Positions 4,836-7,246 of a stretch of DNA of 7,246 nt are shown here, in pieces. Both the position numbers and the translations under genes were made by a program. The first letter of the stretch is position 1; the number at the start of each line of letters is the position of its first letter. Below the pieces are notes generated by a model, which had not been told where the DNA came from, ran no database searches, and worked only from the letters and a program-made list of their open reading frames with translations. This stretch comes from a bacterium (GTDB lineage Bacteria; Zixibacteria; MSB-5A5; GN15; FEB-12). The DNA lies in contig JAUXBJ010000076.1 in assembly GCA_030619425.1 (NCBI GenBank), positions 1-7,246 of the forward strand, read 5' to 3'.

Positions 4836-6578
4836 TCATCCTCTGAACCTTGTCTGAGCTTCGGCACTCGGTCCCATGTGGCGGACAGGTAACACCAGGG
4901 TGAAAGTACTTCCGTGTCCGGGACGACTCCGGACCTCTATCTCTCCGCCCAGGTCTCTGACAATCCCATAACTGACCGAGAGCCCGAGGCCGGTTCCCTG
5001 CCCAACCTCCTTGGTCGTGTAGAACGGCATAAAGATATTTTCCAACTGTTCCCTGCTCATTCCCTTGCCGGTATCGGATAGCTCTATCCTGACTTGCTCG
5101 CCGGTGCGCTTAGTGACTATGGAGATTCCTCCCGGTTTATCTTCGAGGGCGTCTATGGAATTATTGAGTATGTTCAGAAGCACCTGCTCCAGTTGATTGC
5201 CGTCGGTGACCAACTCGGGAATGTCGTCGCTGTATTCTCTTTTCACCTCGATATTGGACACTATCATTTCATGTCCCAGCAGCCCATCCACAACCTCGTC
5301 GATCAACTGATGGATGTCCTGCTCCTTCAGGTCAATATCCGTCTTGCGGACAAAGCCCAGCAACTTGCGAGTGATATCGCGGCACCTGAATACAGACTCC
5401 TGGATGGAATCCAGATAGTGAGCCAACTCCTGGGGTGTGACCGGATCTCCCAACTTCGGGTCCATAAGGTCCTTCATCAACCCGGCCTCCTCATTGATGG
5501 AAGCGAGTGGGTTGTTGATTTCATGCGCTATTCCTGCGGCCAATTCACCCACTGAGGCCAGCTTGGCGGCATGCGTGAGTTGCAGGCGATTGATGTCGGA
5601 ATCCCTTTGCAACTCAACGCGTTTTCGGGAACGGTTGACTATGACGATAAAACCGATGATGACCATGGCGGCGGCCGCTCCGATTATCCTCAGTCGGAAA
5701 CTGGAAAAGAAGCTCTGGCGCTGTCCGGGAGGCTTTTGAACAATTAGTGACCAGTCAACCGTTTGCAACCACGAGTAACCATACATGAATGACAAGCCGT
5801 CAACGATGGCCTGGGTCGAACCCTGTCGCGGAGTCCGAGGCGGTATCAGGGAACTGGTGTCCAGCGGTTGGGCAATCACCCTGGCCACCAGTTGATAGGT
5901 TCCATTCAAGTTGACGATGGATGCCGCCACATCGCTCGAACCTCCCAGTGAACTCATGTAATGGTACATCTTCTGAGGATCGAGCGTAGCCCGCAGCACC
6001 ACCAGTCCCTCGTGCGTAACCCTGCTCACCGCTATGGTGAAATGCGGTCTCTGTCGGAATCCAAGATAGATGTCGGTGATGATGAAGCTGGCCCGCTGCT
6101 CCCTCAGAGTAGCGTACCATTCCTCCAGGTGGTAATCCTGTTTTTCCAGCGATGGATAGGGCCCGGCGTAGGCTACCTGCACCCCGGAAGAATCGAAAAA
6201 GCCAATGTCGACAAATACATCGCTGATTCGACGCAGTCCCTCCAGATCGTGTTCCAGGTCGGCGGAAGTCGGTTTCAGTGGGAAGCCTGGATCGTCGATC
6301 AAGTTGGAGAGATTGACCTGCCTCTCCGACAGGAATAGATCCAGCGTATTTGCCTGACTCTCAGCCATCGCTCTCAAGTGAAGCCGCTCGCTCTCTGAGA
6401 CCACGGCACTGTACTGAAGAAGGAAATACGTGGCGAGTATTATTACGGGACTCAGGTAGGTCAGCGACAAACGGATAATGGTTCGGCGCCGAAGAGATCG
6501 GTAATGTTCCGCACTTACCAACCCCGGTTCATGAAACCCGTTTGCTTTTGATAATGCACGTTCAGCCACGCTACGCAC
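4836..6578 (-). CDS. Membrane sensor histidine kinase with extracytoplasmic dCache domain
   Basis: 580-residue first gene of the operon. Order: short cytoplasmic N terminus; membrane segment about 36-56; extracytoplasmic sensor about 60-293 of dCache type (VDIGFFDSSGVQVAYAGPY near 123-141, EEWY at 152-155, TDIYLGFRQRPHFTIAVSR at 168-186); second membrane segment about 297-314; a charged helical linker; HisKA with H352 in GIAHEINNPLA; HATPase_c with N box NQLEQVLLNILNNSIDAL (461-478), G1 DTGKGM (502-507), F box FMPFYTTK and G2 GTGLGLS (528-534). The catalytic core is of the NtrB/AtoS-like kind and looks complete. dCache sensors often bind small organic ligands such as amino acids or carboxylates, which would suit partnership with a DASS-type transporter. 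There is no attached receiver, so phosphate must go to separate receivers, most likely the two downstream. Start is GTG; the ribosome binding site is weak and a GTG three codons later is possible. Confidence 0.93.
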   Translation of the reverse strand: MRSVAERALSKANGFHEPGLVSAEHYRSLRRRTIIRLSLTYLSPVIILATYFLLQYSAVVSESERLHLRAMAESQANTLDLFLSERQVNLSNLIDDPGFPLKPTSADLEHDLEGLRRISDVFVDIGFFDSSGVQVAYAGPYPSLEKQDYHLEEWYATLREQRASFIITDIYLGFRQRPHFTIAVSRVTHEGLVVLRATLDPQKMYHYMSSLGGSSDVAASIVNLNGTYQLVARVIAQPLDTSSLIPPRTPRQGSTQAIVDGLSFMYGYSWLQTVDWSLIVQKPPGQRQSFFSSFRLRIIGAAAAMVIIGFIVIVNRSRKRVELQRDSDINRLQLTHAAKLASVGELAAGIAHEINNPLASINEEAGLMKDLMDPKLGDPVTPQELAHYLDSIQESVFRCRDITRKLLGFVRKTDIDLKEQDIHQLIDEVVDGLLGHEMIVSNIEVKREYSDDIPELVTDGNQLEQVLLNILNNSIDALEDKPGGISIVTKRTGEQVRIELSDTGKGMSREQLENIFMPFYTTKEVGQGTGLGLSVSYGIVRDLGGEIEVRSRPGHGSTFTLVLPVRHMGPSAEAQTRFRG

Positions 6579-6679
6579 CCACTCTCAGTTGTGCCATCTC
6601 GGCAACGTTATCAGTTTGGGGAGTTTTGGAAGTCATCTGCAAATCTGTTCGACCACCTCAACTTTGAGAAACTATTCAC

Positions 6680-6707
6680 AATGTACGCAGGTAGTTCTGG
6701 ATGTCAA
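6680..6707 (-). promoter_or_regulatory. Sigma70-like promoter for the kinase-CBS-transporter-receiver operon
   Basis: On the minus strand a perfect TTGACA (-35, 6702-6707) is followed after 16 bases by TACATT (-10, 6680-6685; four of six consensus bases). Transcription would start near 6672, leaving a leader of roughly 95 bases before the GTG at 6578. All four minus-strand genes lie downstream with gaps under 40 bases and no other clear promoter between them, so one transcript is likely. Confidence 0.5.
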
Positions 6708-6829
6708 CCAGTTTCGGAGGTGTCTATATGAACTTTGCTGCGGTGGCTGAACACCCGAAATACACGGCTACACAAGGTGTTTCCGGAAGGCCCGAACAGT
6801 CAAAGAAGGCGATCGTTCACGGATTCATC

Positions 6830-6858
6830 TTGCAGTTATCGCTCAGGCGTCGTAATAT
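6830..6858 (+). promoter_or_regulatory. Tentative promoter of the phosphoesterase gene
   Basis: TTGCAG (6830-6835) is followed after 17 bases by TAATAT (6853-6858). The spacing is ideal but each box matches consensus only partly. It would give a very short leader containing just the ribosome binding site at 6872-6875. Confidence 0.25.
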
Positions 6859-6881
6859 GGGGCCGACTTTTGAGGTATCCT

Positions 6882-7246
6882 ATGGCCGAATGTTTTTTTG
6901 TATCAGATTTGCATGGCGATTCGAAGCGCTTTCAGAAGCTCTTCGATTCCATAATGAGTACTCCACCCAGAGCGCTCTTCATTGGCGGAGATATCCTTCC
7001 CTTCGGGGTCGGCGCGACGACTCATCCTGCCATGGATCATGACGACTCGGTGATCGGCTATCTGGCGCGAGAATTCGGGAACCTCCGGAGAGCTCTGTCG
7101 AGCCGGTACCCGCGAGTTTTCATAATCCTCGGAAATGATGATCCTCGTTTATGCGAGGAGGACCTCCGCGCCGGGGCGGAAGAAGGACTGTGGGAGTATG
7201 TCCACAACTGCAGAACCGATTTGGGGGAGTTCTCCGTCTACGGGTA
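6882..7246 (+). CDS. Metallophosphoesterase (calcineurin-like), 5' part, runs off the window
   Basis: The first 121 codons are present; the gene continues past the right edge. ATG at 6882 is preceded by GAGG (6872-6875) with a 6-base spacer. The translation has the ordered metal-binding motifs of calcineurin-like phosphoesterases: D9-x-H11 in FVSDLHGD, G36-D37 in FIGGDILPFG, and G84-N85-D86 in FIILGNDDP. The third motif reads GND-D where GNH-D/E is most usual, a known type of variation. The following histidine motifs would lie outside the window. Such enzymes cleave phosphomono- or diesters with a two-metal centre; no substrate can be named. It is transcribed away from the signalling operon, so a functional link is not implied. 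Confidence 0.85.
   Translation, partial: MAECFFVSDLHGDSKRFQKLFDSIMSTPPRALFIGGDILPFGVGATTHPAMDHDDSVIGYLAREFGNLRRALSSRYPRVFIILGNDDPRLCEEDLRAGAEEGLWEYVHNCRTDLGEFSVYG

Larger units (their letters stand above)
6579..6881. other. Divergent intergenic region between the operon and the phosphoesterase gene
   Basis: About 300 bases separating two oppositely transcribed units. It contains the minus-strand promoter at 6680-6707, a short inverted repeat CTCAA/TTGAG at 6657-6661 and 6664-6668 just downstream of that promoter's -10 (a possible operator, weak evidence), and a tentative plus-strand promoter at 6830-6858. A plus-strand frame starting at ATG 6728, with GGAGG at 6716-6720, runs to 7042, but it crosses the start of the phosphoesterase in another phase and shows no domain; I do not call it a gene. 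Confidence 0.5.

Noticed and set aside
6701..7042. 113-codon plus-strand frame, with an internal ATG at 6728 preceded by GGAGG
   Set aside because: Its second half is out of phase with the clearly real phosphoesterase reading, and the first half resembles no protein. The ribosome-binding-like GGAGG may be coincidence.
1..7246. tRNA, rRNA, CRISPR array or riboswitch
   Set aside because: No cloverleaf with a T-arm motif, no ribosomal RNA signature, no regularly spaced direct repeats and no familiar riboswitch core were seen on either strand by eye.

Overview
The window is bacterial and gene-dense, with moderate GC. It holds an IS110-family insertion sequence on the left, a compact minus-strand operon of four genes in the middle, and the start of an unrelated plus-strand gene on the right. 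Taxonomy cannot be fixed from the sequence. A dCache histidine kinase, a receiver, a tandem-CBS protein and a DASS transporter together fit Desulfobacterota or neighbouring candidate phyla, but this is only an impression.

Layout. 1-316: non-coding DNA with several strong hairpins, the last of which covers the ribosome binding site of the transposase. 317-1351 (+): complete IS110-family DEDD transposase. 1352-1679: non-coding, with a long-stem structured segment (1374-1508) that is a candidate bridge/seek-type guide RNA of the element. 1680-6578 (-): operon transcribed from right to left in the order sensor kinase (4836-6578), tandem-CBS protein (4250 to about 4798), receiver-transporter fusion (2189-4222), stand-alone receiver (1680-2168). 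Gaps are 20-40 bases. 6579-6881: divergent intergenic region with a good sigma70-like promoter for the operon. 6882-7246 (+): 5' part of a metallophosphoesterase gene that runs off the window.

The operon is the striking part. Its third gene encodes a complete phosphoacceptor receiver domain (D8/D9, D53, T81, K103) joined in one unbroken frame to a full SLC13/DASS-type membrane transporter. The kinase has an extracytoplasmic dCache sensor. Neither receiver in the operon carries a DNA-binding or enzymatic output. The simplest reading is a membrane-transport two-component system: a periplasmic ligand is sensed by the kinase, phosphate is passed to the receiver on the transporter itself and possibly to the free receiver as competitor or sink, and the CBS protein adds an adenine-nucleotide input. 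Transport would then be controlled directly by phosphorylation rather than through transcription. The transporter also departs from the family at both cation/substrate signature positions (SEH and SDG where SNT is usual), so substrate and coupling ion should not be assumed. The architecture and motifs are seen in the sequence; the signalling model is inference.
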